Part shown: positions 45,999 through 57,448 of the stretch, piece by piece | Numbering within the stretch: the stretch's first letter is position 1 | Layout: every line of letters begins with the position of its first letter | Assembly (NCBI GenBank): GCA_942159475.1 | Contig: OW804096.1 | Location: 13,689,871-13,753,870, forward strand | Source: Sthenelais limicola | Taxonomy: Eukaryota > Annelida > Polychaeta > Phyllodocida > Sigalionidae | Reading direction: 5' to 3' | Length of the DNA stretch: 64,000 bases | Position numbers and translations under genes: made by a program | The notes under the pieces: model-generated | Told to the model about the DNA's origin: nothing | Databases searched by the model: none | The model's input: only the letters and a program-made list of their open reading frames with translations

Positions 45999-46017
45999 AC
46001 TCGGATGTAAGGCATGT

Positions 46018-46251
46018 GGGTCAGATTTTCAGAAAATATACAATCGTCAGCGCTACAAATTTGTTAACTTCTGCTAAAGTGGACTGGAGAATTATAAATG
46101 CTACGTATATCCGAGTATCTTTGGCATTGTGTCGATTAAAGATATCTCCTTCGTTGTGTTAAACTGCATTTTGAACGTCAATTTCTCTTAGATTTGGATT
46201 ATTTGAGGTGATAGGTGAGGGCGAATTGTACATTTTTTAAAGATCTGACCC
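46018..46251 (+). mobile_element. F1 MITE
   Basis: GGGTCAGATTTTCAG...GATCTGACCC, ATGT on both sides. It lies about 20 bp after the F7 element. Confidence 0.87.
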
Positions 46252-47069
46252 ATGTTATGTGCTTTGATGAGAAAAGGGTGCGCCCAATCCACACATCCTC
46301 ATTGTTGGGATGGATCATGAGGCGGAGATCAAAAGCAATCTCAATGGATATATTTAAGTAATAACACCTCTCTAGTACGGATAATTCATTGAAGACATAA
46401 CATTTATAATCTTAATTGTTTGTGATTTGAGTTTGTAATTTGATTCTAGTAAAGTAATCATTTTATAAGCACGTACGAAGACATCACTAAGTGATACACT
46501 ACGTTTTTTCAATTGTTCGGATAAATATTATGTATTTGGCCTTTAATACAATAAAAAAAAGCTAGACTATTTTTCAGTCAATTGCAAACTTTGGAATATT
46601 TGTTACCGAGGCCTAAAATAAAAGTATCTTTGTTTCCAGTCCCCTCATGGTAGACATTTGGGTTGGTAGGTCGGGAATTTTTTATTTTTTATTTTTTTTG
46701 TTGGTAGCAGCGATATGAAATCAGGAGACGCATTATATGTAACAATTAATTAATTCCATTCAATTGGTGCTAATTAATTCATTGTCATATAAACGAAAAC
46801 AAATATAATTTTCCATTTAATTTTTTTGGTCGGTAGGGACATTTTATTTGTTAATGCCTTAAAAAAACGCTTGAGTCAGTGGCATTTTCTTTGAGTCGGT
46901 CGGGGACTGGAAACAAAGTTTATTTTATTTTATGTCTGATCAAAAATGGCCAGTTTCAGAGCTTCTGGAAGATTCTCCTTGAAGGTTTTTTTTTTATTTT
47001 TCTATACCCCTGAAACCTAAGTCATCCTAATTAGAAAGTAGGAAATTGTAAAGATTGTGTATTAGTAAT
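46252..47069. other. Intergenic stretch with a possible inverted repeat
   Basis: GCCTAAAATAAAAG...TTTGTTTCCAGTCCCC (46612-46646) and GGGGACTGGAAACAAAG...TTTATTTTATG (46903-46936) are inverted and may mark another MITE of about 330 bp. Confidence 0.5.
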
Positions 47070-47251
47070 AAAGTGGAACCTCTCTATTGAGACCACCCTT
47101 GGGACTGAACGATTTTGTGGTCTCATAGCGAGGTGGTCTCATTAGAGGGGCTAATCTAATAAGAGGAAAGGAATTCGGGACTGAGAGAAACTGGTCTTAA
47201 TAGAGGGGTGGTCTCTATAGAGAACTGGTCTTTATGCGAGGTTCCACTGTA
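47070..47251. mobile_element. F4 pogo/Tigger-like MITE
   Basis: AAGTGGAACCTCTCTATTGA to GCGAGGTTCCACTGTA. The CAGTGGAACCTC end is of the pogo/Tigger type. Interior repeats of GGTCTC/GAGACC words. No transposase. Confidence 0.82.
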
Positions 47252-47791
47252 CATCATATGTATTAAGACCCTTATGGCAGGGCATGAACACGATTCTATG
47301 CACTATTATACCTATTCTTAAGCGACTGTTAAACGTATTTATGGCCAATAAAAATGTAGTAAATATAAAGGAATTTCAGATGTGTTCATGTTGAGTAATG
47401 AAGGAAACCGGGTGCACTGCAAACCCCCTATAAACCTGCGCCACCTGGTGATGGTGTTCAGCGAAAGGTTGATGGTCACACTAAGCATGTTTTTCTGACG
47501 TGGCGAGGATATGCCATATATTTGTACCAGCTTATCACTCTTCATATTGTGCACCATAAGCAGTTTACCAGCAAAGGGTTATAACAAAGAGTTATCGATA
47601 CAGATAGTGAAGAGTTTAGAGAAAGATATTTTTTTTCATCAATCAATGTAGGCGAGGATGTTTTATGACTAATTTTACTTTTGTGAGTTATATGCGTTTT
47701 TAAAATAAGTTACAAAGTAGTCTTCGAATAAACGATCATCTCCTGTAGTTTGCTGTAGGTTCCAATTTATTAGCTGAGATGTTATAAGCTT

Positions 47792-47831
47792 TCCCAACGC
47801 GTTTCGACCTAGGGTGGTCTTCGTCAGGGGA
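47792..47831 (-). ncRNA. Hammerhead-ribozyme-like motif
   Basis: Read on the minus strand: TCCC, CTGACGA, A, GACC, ACCCTA, GGTC, GAAA, CGCG, TT, GGGA. This gives the invariant CUGANGA and GAAA boxes, a 4-bp stem II (GACC/GGTC), a 4-bp stem I (TCCC/GGGA), a minimal stem III (CGCG) and a permitted UH cleavage site (TT). One unpaired A at the base of stem II departs from the strict consensus. Tiny stem III types are known from Penelope-like retroelements (family knowledge). Activity is unproven. Confidence 0.4.
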
Positions 47832-48039
47832 TGAAATGAGAGTTTTAAGAAAGTTTTTGTTTATATACTTCTTCGAGGTGTAACACAAATTGCACATTTT
47901 GACACATGAGGGTTAGTTAACACATTTTAGCACATTATAACACATTGTCGAACATTAAGCTAGTGAGAAGTGAAAAAGGGTTGTAAAGGGGTCCAGGTGT
48001 TTTTCAAAAGCCCTTCTCTTGTCTGTTTGTTGGTCTTCC

Positions 48040-48290
48040 TCTCTTGTTCTTTTCTCTCCCCCTCCCTGTCTCCACCCCCTCTCTCGTACCTCTTTCTCTC
48101 TCCCTCTTTCTCTCTTCCCTTCTATCTCTCTACCTCTCCGCCCTCTTTCTCTCCGTCTCTCTCTTTTCTCTATGTTCTCTCTCTCGCTTCTGTGTGTTTG
48201 TCGGTCTCCCTCTGTCTCTGCCCCCCCCCATCACACACACCTCTCTCTCTTTCTCTCTCCCTCGCTTTTTTCCATCTTATTTTCGGCTGT
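48040..48290. repeat. (CT)n-rich microsatellite
   Basis: TCTCTC with interspersed CCC and TTT. Confidence 0.88.
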
Positions 48291-48666
48291 GCCCTAGTTG
48301 TCATACTAATGCTTTTTTTTAAAAAAAAGTTCTTATATAAGAAATATTTTAAACCAATTAAACGTATCGCGTCAGCAAAATTTCAGTTAATAAACTTGTT
48401 TAAAAAAACAAACTGGTTTTTAAAGGTAAACTCATTACAAGTGCAATTTTGTTAATAAATGCTGAACCGTCATAAGGCAAAAAGCATTATCTCTCAACCA
48501 TCAGCAGCAGGTTTGTTTTTTCAGCAGCAGTTTTCCTTGCATCAGCATTTCTCTATTCATTGCATCTAAATCCTGTACTTTAAATTTAGCTTTTTTTTGA
48601 TAAGTAGAAAACTGGGTCTTGATTCTACGCCTCAAAACTTTGGTGCAATGAAATTGCAATGTAAAT

Positions 48667-48901
48667 GGGTCAGATTTTCAGAAAATGTACAATTTATCTT
48701 CACCAATTCTCTGAAAACCCCCAAATTTAAGACAGAAAACAGGTTCAAAATACTGTTCTGCATAACCAAACAGACTGTTTGAATCAAGGCAATTCTAAAT
48801 ATACCCATATATACCTAATGTTGATGATTTTTCAGTCCAATTCAGCAGAATTTACTAAATATGTTGATCTGTCAATTGTACATTTTCTGAAAATCTGACC
48901 C
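48667..48901 (-). mobile_element. F1 MITE, full length
   Basis: 235 bp, AAAT on both sides. Confidence 0.9.
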
Positions 48902-49030
48902 AAATGATTCATTAGAATGGATGTAGGGGGCGTATTTCACGGTGTGAAGGATGAACGCCATCTGGTGGCCACCGCTTCATTGAATCATAATCAATACCTC
49001 ATGTTACCTGTTGGAACAATCCGGGCGGTA

Positions 49031-49101
49031 CACTCTATACAATACCTGTGTCTGTGGTTAACTCTACGGCACGCCGTTGCCTACAGGACGAGTATAGAGT
49101 G
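49031..49101. mobile_element. F11 miniature element
   Basis: CACTCTATAC...CTACAGGACGAGTATAGAGTG, about 71 bp, TA on both sides. Confidence 0.75.
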
Positions 49102-49204
49102 TAGGCAGGAGGCAGGGGATGGTCATGTTTTACTCATTTTCTTTTTCTCTCTATCATGTTCTATCTTGCTTCATTTTCTTTCAATTTTAACCACTCTACT
49201 CGTT

Positions 49205-49557
49205 CGGCCTTTGTTCTCTTCTCTCCCCTCCACCCCTGTCTCTCTTCCCCTCTCTCTATCTCTCTCCCTCCCCCTCTCTGTCTCTCTCTCTCCCTCTCTC
49301 CCCCTCCCCCTCTCTGTCTCTCTCTCCCCCCCTCTCTGTCTCTCTCTCTCCCTGCCCCTCTCTGTCTCTCTCTCTCCCTCTCTCTCTCCTCTCTCTCTCC
49401 CTCTCTCTCTCTCTCCCTCTCTGTCTCTCTCTCTCTTTCTCTCTCTCCCTCTCTCATTCTCTCTCTCCCTCTCTTCTCTCTCCCTCTCTCCTCTCTCTCT
49501 CCCTCTCTCTCTCCCTCTCTCTCTCTCTCCCTCTCTCCTCTCTCTCTCTCCCTCTCT

Positions 49558-49595
<38 letters not shown>

Positions 49596-49733
49596 CCTCT
49601 CTCCTCTCCTCTCTCTCTCTCCCTCCCTCCCCCTCTCTCCCTCTCTCTCTATCTCTCTCCCTCCCCCTTTCTCTCCCTCTCTCTTCCCCCCTCTCTCTTT
49701 ATCTCTCTCCCTCCCTCCCTCGGTCTCTCTCTC
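49205..49733. repeat. Long (TCTC)n microsatellite, about 530 bp
   Basis: Almost pure CT with CCCTCTCTC variants. Open frames of 191-274 codons on both strands are artefacts of it. Terminated by the F3 element at 49734. Confidence 0.92.
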
Positions 49734-49937
49734 CACTCTAGGTCCAAACCCTCAGATCAGAAAAGAATGCTATGTCAGCCTACCTCCCTAATCGGTTTCT
49801 TGTCCTAGAACTCGGCGTTTTAATGGGAATATAATGACATTTTGCGGTCTTAATGGAATTATAATGACTCTTTGCGGTTTGAGGCAAGAGGCTTTTTCTT
49901 CATTTGAAGGGACACTCTCAACGTTGGGCCTAGACTG
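49734..49937. mobile_element. F3 element inserted in a (TCTC)n tract
   Basis: CACTCTAGGTCCAAACC...GTTGGGCCTAGACTG, with TCTC on both sides. It interrupts the long pyrimidine microsatellite, which resumes briefly after it. Confidence 0.82.
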
Positions 49938-50079
49938 TCTCCCTCTTTTTTATCACTCCTCCTCCTATACTGGAGACTGTAATAGAAAGGAGGGGTAAGA
50001 AACCTACCTATCCTAGTTAGAGAATTATTTGCTCTGACCATCAAATTCAAGTCTTTATCTTCTTTCTAATTGCCCTCCT

Positions 50080-50480
50080 TCCTTCCCGTCCCTCTTCCTC
50101 TTCCTCCTTCCGCATCCCTCTCCTTCCTTCCTTCTCCATTTCTCCTCTCCTTCCTCCCTTCTCCATTTCTCCTCTCCTTCCTCCCTTCTCCATTTCTCCT
50201 CTCCTTCCTCCCTTCTCCATTTCTCCTCTCCTTCCTCCCTTCTCCATTTCTCCTTTCCCTCCTTCCTTCTCCATTTCTCCTTTCCCTCCTTCCTTCTTTC
50301 CTCTCCTTCCTTTTTCCCTCATTGTCTTCATTACTTCCTTTCCCTTCTTTTTCCTTTCTCCTCCTTCCTTTCCCTTCTTTTTCCTTTCTCCTCCTTCCTT
50401 TCCCTTCTCCTTCCTTTCTCCTAGTTCCTTCCTCCTTCATTTATTTTCTTCCTTTCCTTGTTCTTAGCTCTTTTTCCCAC
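50080..50480. repeat. Pyrimidine minisatellite, 27-bp unit
   Basis: TTCTCCATTTCTCCTCTCC followed by TTCCTCCC repeats about six times at 50150-50290, then CTTTCCCTTCTTTTTCCTTT-type units about three times. Confidence 0.88.
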
Positions 50481-50934
50481 GCCACGTCCTTAATATTTCC
50501 CTCTCTCTTTAATTTGATTTGAAAATTGTTTATGTATCACTAAAGATACATATAATTACGAAATAAGTGTGACAAAAAGGTCGACAAGCTTATGGAATTA
50601 TGTTTTCCCGCTGTTACCTTTACTAGAGAAGGAAATATAGGAAGGTTTTATAGTAACTAATGGGGAACTACACAAGAGTTAGAATACTGGGTATATAATC
50701 AAGATACAAATATAAAATATAAAAATACAGAATCTGTTAAGATACATACCGATTTTTGGTTAGACAGTAGTATATAGGTGCTGTAAAGTACAGTATAGTA
50801 CCTTTTTATGTAAGATTTAATTAGCCTTGTAGTGCTCTTCCTTCCCTTCTTCCCATCTTTTTTTTTAGAAATATTTTTATTGGCCATATTACATTACAAA
50901 ATAATTATTTCATCTTCATTTCTTTTCCCTATGC

Positions 50935-51085
50935 TCCCCCCCCCCCCCGCCCCGCCTTGCTCCTCCGTTCACCCTCCATATCTCTATTCCCCCTCCGTGC
51001 ATTCCCACTTATTACTTCCTTCCCCTCTTTTTAATTCTTCCCTTTCGCCTCCCCCCCCCGCCCCCCCCCCCCCCCCCCACACCGC
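50935..51085. repeat. C-rich tract
   Basis: Long C runs at 50936-50950 and 51050-51080 with CCG interruptions. Confidence 0.85.
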
Positions 51086-51140
51086 CCCTTGAGCTATGTG
51101 TACGGACGGTAGCAGTGCTGGGCCGGTCGCCTACTAGTGC

Positions 51141-51358
51141 ACAAGTGCCACCTCTACACATTTAGTAAATTCTACTAAATTTTACTGACAAATTATACAT
51201 ACTAGATACATCTGAATATATCTGGTATTGCGCTGATTCTAAACACACATGCTTGATAAGGCAGAACTGTTGTATTTTGAGCATAGATTTTGTCTTAAAT
51301 TTGGGTTATTTGAGTGGATTGGTGAAGACGAATTGTACATTTTCTGACGACTTCGCCT
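51141..51358 (+). mobile_element. F1 MITE, left end lost
   Basis: Family interior from CACCTCTACACATTTAG; right end of the alternative type (CTGACGACTTCGCC). Confidence 0.76.
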
Positions 51359-51572
51359 GGCTAAGGCAAGCTGTGCAGATTTTGTTAAGACGGAGGTGGA
51401 TGGAGGAGGAGAAGGAGGAGGAGGAGAAATGTTGCCCCGTCAGCATGTTTAGGGCCACATGCACAGTCTGAGAGAGAGAAAGTGTGTGTGTGTGTGGACT
51501 TGTGAACGCGAGGTGGAGCTGCGTTATCCCTCACCCCAAACTGATCTCATACCCTCTGATGATGCATACAGT

Positions 51573-51807
51573 GGGTCAGATCTTCAGAAAATGTACAATT
51601 CACCTTCGCCACTCTTCTCAAATAACCAAAATTTCAGACGAAAATAAAGTTGAAAATACAGTTCAAGCTAACCAAATAGATTGCTAGAATCACTGCAATG
51701 CCGAATATACTCGAATTTACCTAGTATTGACTAAACTGCAGCTTAATTTAGCAGAATTTAGTAAGGGTGTACAGCTGCCAATTGTAGATTTTCTGAAAAT
51801 CTGACCC
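51573..51807 (-). mobile_element. F1 MITE, full length
   Basis: 235 bp, GGGTCAGATCTTCAG...AATCTGACCC; no matching flanks. Confidence 0.87.
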
Positions 51808-51868
51808 ATTTATAAGGCTCTCTTTTTATTTCCATTATATTCTTGTACACCATGGAGTCAGTGTCAGA

Positions 51869-51884
51869 GGGGGGGGGGGGGGTA
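51869..51884. repeat. Poly(G) run
   Basis: About 15 consecutive G. Confidence 0.85.
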
Positions 51885-52165
51885 GTATTCATTACACACT
51901 CTAGGTCCTCAATATTCTCTATTTCTGTAATTTTTTTTAGAAACGTTTATCAATCGATACACAAAATAATATGACAATATACAATCTATTCTTGCAGAGT
52001 ACAATGACATGTGTATAATTGGTAGGAAATGAGCCTCAGTTTTAACCATTTGAATGGTTAAATCTGGTTGAGTGGCTATTACCTTTATTTATTATTTGTA
52101 TTACTGTGATACAAACGGTAGCCTGTAAATTGGCCGCTTTAGGCCATCTGGAATGCGGGCAATAG

Positions 52166-52262
52166 TTGATTATATATATAAGATTTTTATTCAAGTTGAT
52201 CAGTACAGTTACATGAAATGGACAGGAGCCTCTGCGAACAGATCTTCCTGGTCCGCCCATCA
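52166..52262 (-). repeat. Retroelement 3' tail, same family as the insert at 11326
   Basis: Minus strand: GGGCGGACCAGGAAGATCTG to TTGAATAAAAATC then (TA)n. Agrees with 11326-11410 in the tail and in the CCGGAAGA/CAGGAAGA block. Confidence 0.5.
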
Positions 52263-52902
52263 GATATACCTACTCCAATCTCCAGAATAACAAAATGAAA
52301 TACAATGCACCACTTCTGGATACATTAGTCATCAAGTTAAAGCTAATACAGCACCAATTTACAATGAAAACTCACTACAGAGTCTATTAATATGATATGT
52401 GATATAATGAGTAATAATTATCTTGTGTAAGACATTAACCCAATAGACCTTGTTATAATAATAATTGGTTGATAAAACCTGTTTACTGAACTTACAGTGA
52501 TAGGACATGATATAATAATAATTATATTCATTCTGAGATCATAAACTGGCTAATTCTGCAAATTAAGGCGTTTATCCATAAACAAAACTTATTTGATGGG
52601 GGTAGAGTAGATATGGAAGAATATATCGAAATTCTAAAGGTTTAGATTTTTTTTGAATGGTCCTTTTGGGGCTACCCTGATGAGTTAAATGAATTTCACT
52701 TCCGATGACCATTTTTTGTTTAACCAAGTCTCCTTACTATGTATAGATGTGTGATGGAAATAATATTCATTTGCAAAAAAAAAGAGAAAACAAGTTTTCT
52801 TTAGCCCGACATTGCTTCAGGGTATGCTGGCTATCATTTTGCAGTAGTTTAGAAATGTTTCAAAATAAGCATTTTATTGTGCATTTTGTATGGTATGAAT
52901 GG

Positions 52903-53134
52903 GGGTCAGATCTTCAGAAAATGTACAATTCGCCTTCACCAATCCTCTCAAATAACCCAGATTTAAGACAAAAATGAGCTTCAAAATGCAGTTTAACATA
53001 ACAGAACTGATACTTTAATCAATGCGATTCCAAATATATTCAGATATACCTGGTATTCTTCATTTTTCAGCCTAATTTATGATAATTTCCTAAATGTGTA
53101 GAGCTGCTGTGTACATTTTCTGAAAATCTGACCC
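52903..53134 (-). mobile_element. F1 MITE
   Basis: GGGTCAGATCTTCAG...AATCTGACCC. Small deletion before the right end (GCTGCTGTGTACATT). Confidence 0.84.
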
Positions 53135-53605
53135 ATATGGTACAGTATTTAGGATTTTGCTTATAATTTTATTTCGAATATTATTTATATCTTTAAATCT
53201 TAAAGTTATAATTGTTTTGACAGCCAAGAAAGAAACCAGGATAGGGAGTGCTATTTGTCTGGTGTGTACCACTGTTAACCCTTTGATGCTAATCTGATTG
53301 TTACTCCCGAAACCCTATGTGTTGCTCATAAAAATCTAAATTTTAATTCAACTTCCTACGGTAAGTCTCTAAAAATTATAAAATTAAATGCCAGGGCCTA
53401 GAAAGAAAGATGGAAAGAGTCGTTTAGGGATGCACGTTTTCAATGTTTGTACTGAAACTGCCAATTTAGGTTAAATTCTTTACATTTATCGGCGGCAGAG
53501 TGTGGAGAGAAACACACGCGGAGTTGCTCTTGGCCTGGCGTGACTTTGTTTCAGCGTTTAGGGTTTGCTCGCTCAGCCCCGCCGTCAGTTGCTCAGGCTA
53601 CTGCC
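53135..53605. other. Intergenic stretch, nothing recognised
   Basis: Unique sequence between two F1 copies, locally GC-richer near 53500-53600. Confidence 0.45.
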
Positions 53606-53831
53606 GGGTCAGATTATCAGAAAATGTACAATTGGCAGCTCTACACATTTAGTAAATTCTGCTAAATAACGCTGCAATTTGGTCAATACTCGAGTATATT
53701 CGGCATTGCATTGATTCTAGCAATCGGTTTGGTTAGGTCGAACTATATTTTGAGCTTTAATTTCGTCTGAAATTTGGGTTATTTGAGAGGATTGGTGTAG
53801 GTGAATTGTACATTTTCTCACAACTTCACCC
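53606..53831 (+). mobile_element. F1 MITE, mixed ends
   Basis: Left end GGGTCAGATTATCAG, right end of the alternative type (CAACTTCACCC). Shows both terminal types on one copy. Confidence 0.84.
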
Positions 53832-54111
53832 AGCTGGTGTTGGTGCTGTATGCTTGGTCAGCACCACGCCATCAGCCCACTGTGCACCGGGACCATTAAC
53901 TCCGGCTGGAAATGTTCGCAAAAAACTCTTTCTGCACTCGTCGTAATGACCAGGCTCAAAGCATCCAGGCTCTACCGGGTGTCTAATAAAGCTTGTGATG
54001 AAATATCAGATCAGTGCCCTCTTGTCATAAATTACTCCCGCTTGTGGTGATGGAGCTTTTGTTTCATCTGGTTTCTTTTGAATAGTTTGGATGGCAGAAA
54101 TAAGGGAGCAG

Positions 54112-54229
54112 TCTATGGGAATATAATGACATTTTGCAGTCTTAATGGAATTATAATGGCACTTTGTGGTTTGAGGCGAGAGGCTTTCCCTTCGTTTGAA
54201 GGGACTCTCTCAACTTTGGGCCTACACTG
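54112..54229. mobile_element. F3 element, left half missing
   Basis: From AATATAATGACATTTTGCAG to TTTGGGCCTACACTG. Confidence 0.75.
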
Positions 54230-55190
54230 ATTAGTGGTAATATGTGCTGTTTACTCGATGTGGATATTATGCCATAATGGAAATAGGAGAACTTGGATAT
54301 TCACTAACATCTTTTGCAACCAATTTATCACTTTGGAGAACCATAATCACATTTGAAATGGAACAAGTCGACGAGAATAACAAAAATTATTTAAAAATAG
54401 TTCTTAGAATCAAACATGGAGGCCTATGAGTTGGGTTATTGTTTTTTTATTTAATTTTTTATTTAATAAGGACGTACAAGGCTCCCAGGGACTAGTAAGT
54501 ATTATCCATCATCTTCTGCCAGGGGCTATTTTAGTGCAGTGATAAGAATAGAAAGGAGAAAGGAGTGGTGTATGAGTGATAGATGGTAGTTTTTAAGAGT
54601 AAAGTTGATGCTTTAAAGTTATGCTTGAAGTGGGATCAGTTATTCTGTCCGTACGTCTGTGGTATTGATGTGGATTTCAATTTGCAAGTTGTCGTCGTCC
54701 AGAAGTATATCGCCAAAGTGGTGTACTGTGTAACTGTTTGGCTGGTTAGTTTAGTAAGATTATTGTACTCAGGATCTATAGCCTCCCCACCCCCCACCCA
54801 CCCTCTCGCACAAAACTGTTGATTGTTATGTTGACAAGCGTTGTTCAGGCTCTGCTGAGCCTGACCAACTACAGGAGTAGTTATTCGGTACTATTCGGAA
54901 TACACCATGAGTACGGGTAAACACCTTTTTGGTTCTTTTTTAAATAAGGCTGTATGAAACATTTCCTTCTGTCCAAGTTGTAGAGCGATATCGTTTATGT
55001 AGATAGACAGTGATAATAGCGTAGTTTTACGGGGAAAATACATAGGAAAACACATATCCCCTTGACGGGCCCTAGTATTATACGAGAGACCCGATTTACG
55101 GGCATCATTCGAAATGTTCTATGTAATAGCTACGCTATGTAAACATAGGCGATTGGATGCCGGCCGTCAAGGGCCCTGGGGTGTTTTATC

Positions 55191-55620
55191 CACTCTAGGC
55201 CCAAACCCTCAGATCAGATAAGAATGGCATGTCAGTGATTGGACGCCTACTGCGCTAATCGGTTTCCTGGCCTAGGACTCGGCATTTTCAAGTGAATATA
55301 TTGACATTTTGCGGTCTTAATGGAATAATAATTGTGTAAGTGTCTGTAGCTCGCATGCAATGTCGCTCGGGGATTTCATCATCCAGCTCCGTTGCATCAG
55401 CTCACTCTCCCCAGGGGTCAGACTCCCTCCCTACCACCTCTCGAACCGATCGACCAATAATACAATTAAATAAGTAAACAAGTAACACACATTTAAATAA
55501 ACAGGTACATCATCCAAATATTATTAAGAATAAAAAGGGACATTAACAATTACACTTTGCGGTTTGAGGCGAGAGGCGTTCCCTTCATTTGAAGGGACTC
55601 TCTCAACTTTGGGCCTAGAT
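55191..55620. mobile_element. F3 element split by an insertion of about 220 bp
   Basis: CACTCTAGGCCCAAACCC to AATGGAATAATAAT (about 55333), then foreign sequence, then TACACTTTGCGGTTTGAGG (about 55552) to GGGCCTAGA. The F3 halves join without loss when compared with 7256. Confidence 0.8.
55334..55552. mobile_element. Unclassified insert inside F3
   Basis: Begins TGTGTAAGTGTCTGTAGC and ends AAAAAGGGACATTAACAAT; AAT occurs at both junctions. No inverted ends and no coding potential seen. It may be a short retroelement. Confidence 0.45.
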
Positions 55621-55747
55621 CATTGTATCGTCTTTATAACAGTCTGTTAATTGAGAACAACAAATATCCCATTGTAATATTGTTCCTAAATAAAATAAAA
55701 TTTAATGCCCCATCGCTCCATTTTTTGACACTGTATGATGTCATATA

Positions 55748-55909
55748 CAGTGGAACCTCTCTATTGAGACCACTCCTGGGACTGAACGATTTGTGGTCTT
55801 AATAGCGAGGTGGTCTCATTAGAGGGGCTAATCTAATAAGAAAAAAGCAATTCGGGACTGAGAGAAACTGGTCTCTATAGAGAGGTGGTCTTTATGCGAG
55901 GTTCCACTG
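55748..55909. mobile_element. F4 pogo/Tigger-like MITE with TA duplication
   Basis: CAGTGGAACCTCTCTATTGA...GCGAGGTTCCACTG flanked by TA on both sides; closely matches the 47070 copy. Confidence 0.86.
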
Positions 55910-55920
55910 TAGTGTAAAAG

Positions 55921-56100
55921 TAGTTATTTTCGCGCTTTATTTAGTTTGCGCTCACCCTCATGTGCGGCGAATTTAAAGTGTGCGCAAATATTAAGTTGTG
56001 GTCATTGTTGACATAGGAGGGATTGTTGGTGCGCAAATTTATATCAGCGCGAAAATGCGGGAATAAGGCCAATGCGCGAAAAATTAGCAGCGCGAAATTA
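55921..56100. repeat. F5-like repeat
   Basis: TTTTCGCGCTTTATTTAG at the left and GCGCGAAATTAAA at the right are roughly inverted; the middle holds GTGCGCAAAT words. Follows an F4 element after 11 bp. Confidence 0.55.
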
Positions 56101-56177
56101 AATTCTGATTTGATCTGGTCATTTGCCTATCCCATTCAGAAAGCAAACATGCCAGGCAGGCTATTTCTACTACTCAT

Positions 56178-56390
56178 GGGTCATGTCTTCAGAAAATGCA
56201 CAATCTACAGTTCTACATCTCTCAAATTCTGCTAAATTAAAGTGAAAAATGATAAATACTGGGTATATCTGAGTGTATTCTGTATTGTATTCATTCAATA
56301 AATCGGTTTGGTTATGTTGAACCGTCTTAAATCTGGGTTATTTGAGAGGATTGGTGAAGGTCATTTGTACATTTTCTGAAAACGTGACCC
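56178..56390 (+). mobile_element. F1 MITE, internally shortened
   Basis: GGGTCATGTCTTCAG...AACGTGACCC. Interior resembles the 34915 copy. Confidence 0.8.
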
Positions 56391-56556
56391 TCGTGCATTT
56401 TTATAGCCAGCAGGTATGTTCAGGCTTGAGCAGTGTGAGGTTTACTAGGTTCATGGAATGTGGCGGCTTAACCCTTTAAAGCGTAGGAGGAGTTGTGGAA
56501 GAAAAGGGAAATTACACCTATGAATGGTTAAGGCCACAAGTTAGGAATGTGTACGA

Positions 56557-56791
56557 GGGTTGTCAGAAAATGTACCATTGGCCGATCAACGCATCTAGTA
56601 AATTCTGCTAAATTACATTTAATTGGAAAATCGTCGTCACTATACGTATACCTGAGTATATTTGGTATTGCCTTGATTCAAACAGTCTGTTTGGTTATGT
56701 TGAACTGAATTTTGAGCCTGATTTTTGTCTTAAATTGGGTTAATTGAGATGATTGGTGGAGGCGAATTGTCATTTTCTGGCGATTTCATCC
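56557..56791 (+). mobile_element. F1 MITE, alternative right end
   Basis: Left end GGGTTGTCAG, right end CTGGCGATTTCATCC, flanked by ACGA on both sides. Confidence 0.84.
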
Positions 56792-56896
56792 ACGAGTACA
56801 TTCACTGGTTTTCCAGTCAACTAAATTAAAACGATATGTGTGGAGAAAGCTCTTTTGCCTATTTGTAATGGAGATATTTCGAACATCTTATTAATA

Positions 56897-57163
56897 TTTT
56901 TAGGTATCTCCCACTCACCGATTTCGCCCCCCCCCCCTACTTAGAAAAACCTTCCCCTGCCTACCTTTAAAAAAATGTTGACCATACCTAATTTTTTTTA
57001 CCATTTTTCTTTTGGATTTTTTGACAAAAAAAGCTAATAAAAGCAAAATAGACATTTTTTTTCAGTTCCAGGTAGGTGGTTTCCCACAAAAAAAATGTTA
57101 CCACCCCTCTACCTAGTTTTCAGCCAGATAAATCGGAAAAACACCTATTATTATTTTTTGCCT
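56897..57163. mobile_element. F2 inverted-repeat element, internally deleted
   Basis: Left end TTTTTAGGTATCTCCC...CACCGATTT, right end AATCGGAAAAACACCTATTA. The middle (cytosine-rich, then AGTTCCAGGTAGGTGG) matches F2 but is shorter. Confidence 0.68.
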
Positions 57164-57448
57164 TAAATAGGGGAAATCCCTATAACCAACCGTATCACTA
57201 AGAAAATACCTCTCTCTTGTTCAGTTGTTAGGAAGTCTATTCTGTGTGACCGCACCAACTACAGTTACTACTATACAATTTTATGTTTATTATGTCTGCG
57301 GATAAAAAGATGTCACTTAAAGTGTCTTTTCTTACAAGGGGGTCAAAGGTCACAGTGTAGACTAGCATCAAGACTTTTTTAGTCCCTGTGCCTAACCAAC
57401 GAGAGTGGAAGAAGTATAATCTCGTTGGCCTATAACTAAAGGCCTTAT

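Noticed and set aside
48917..49791. Open frames of 191-274 codons on both strands
   Set aside because: Frames in a near-pure CT microsatellite stay open by composition; repeated SLS/RER strings show no protein character.
50047..50522. Frames of 94-150 codons over the pyrimidine minisatellite
   Set aside because: Repeat-unit translation (SFLPSPFLL-type and its reverse); no start or splice context.
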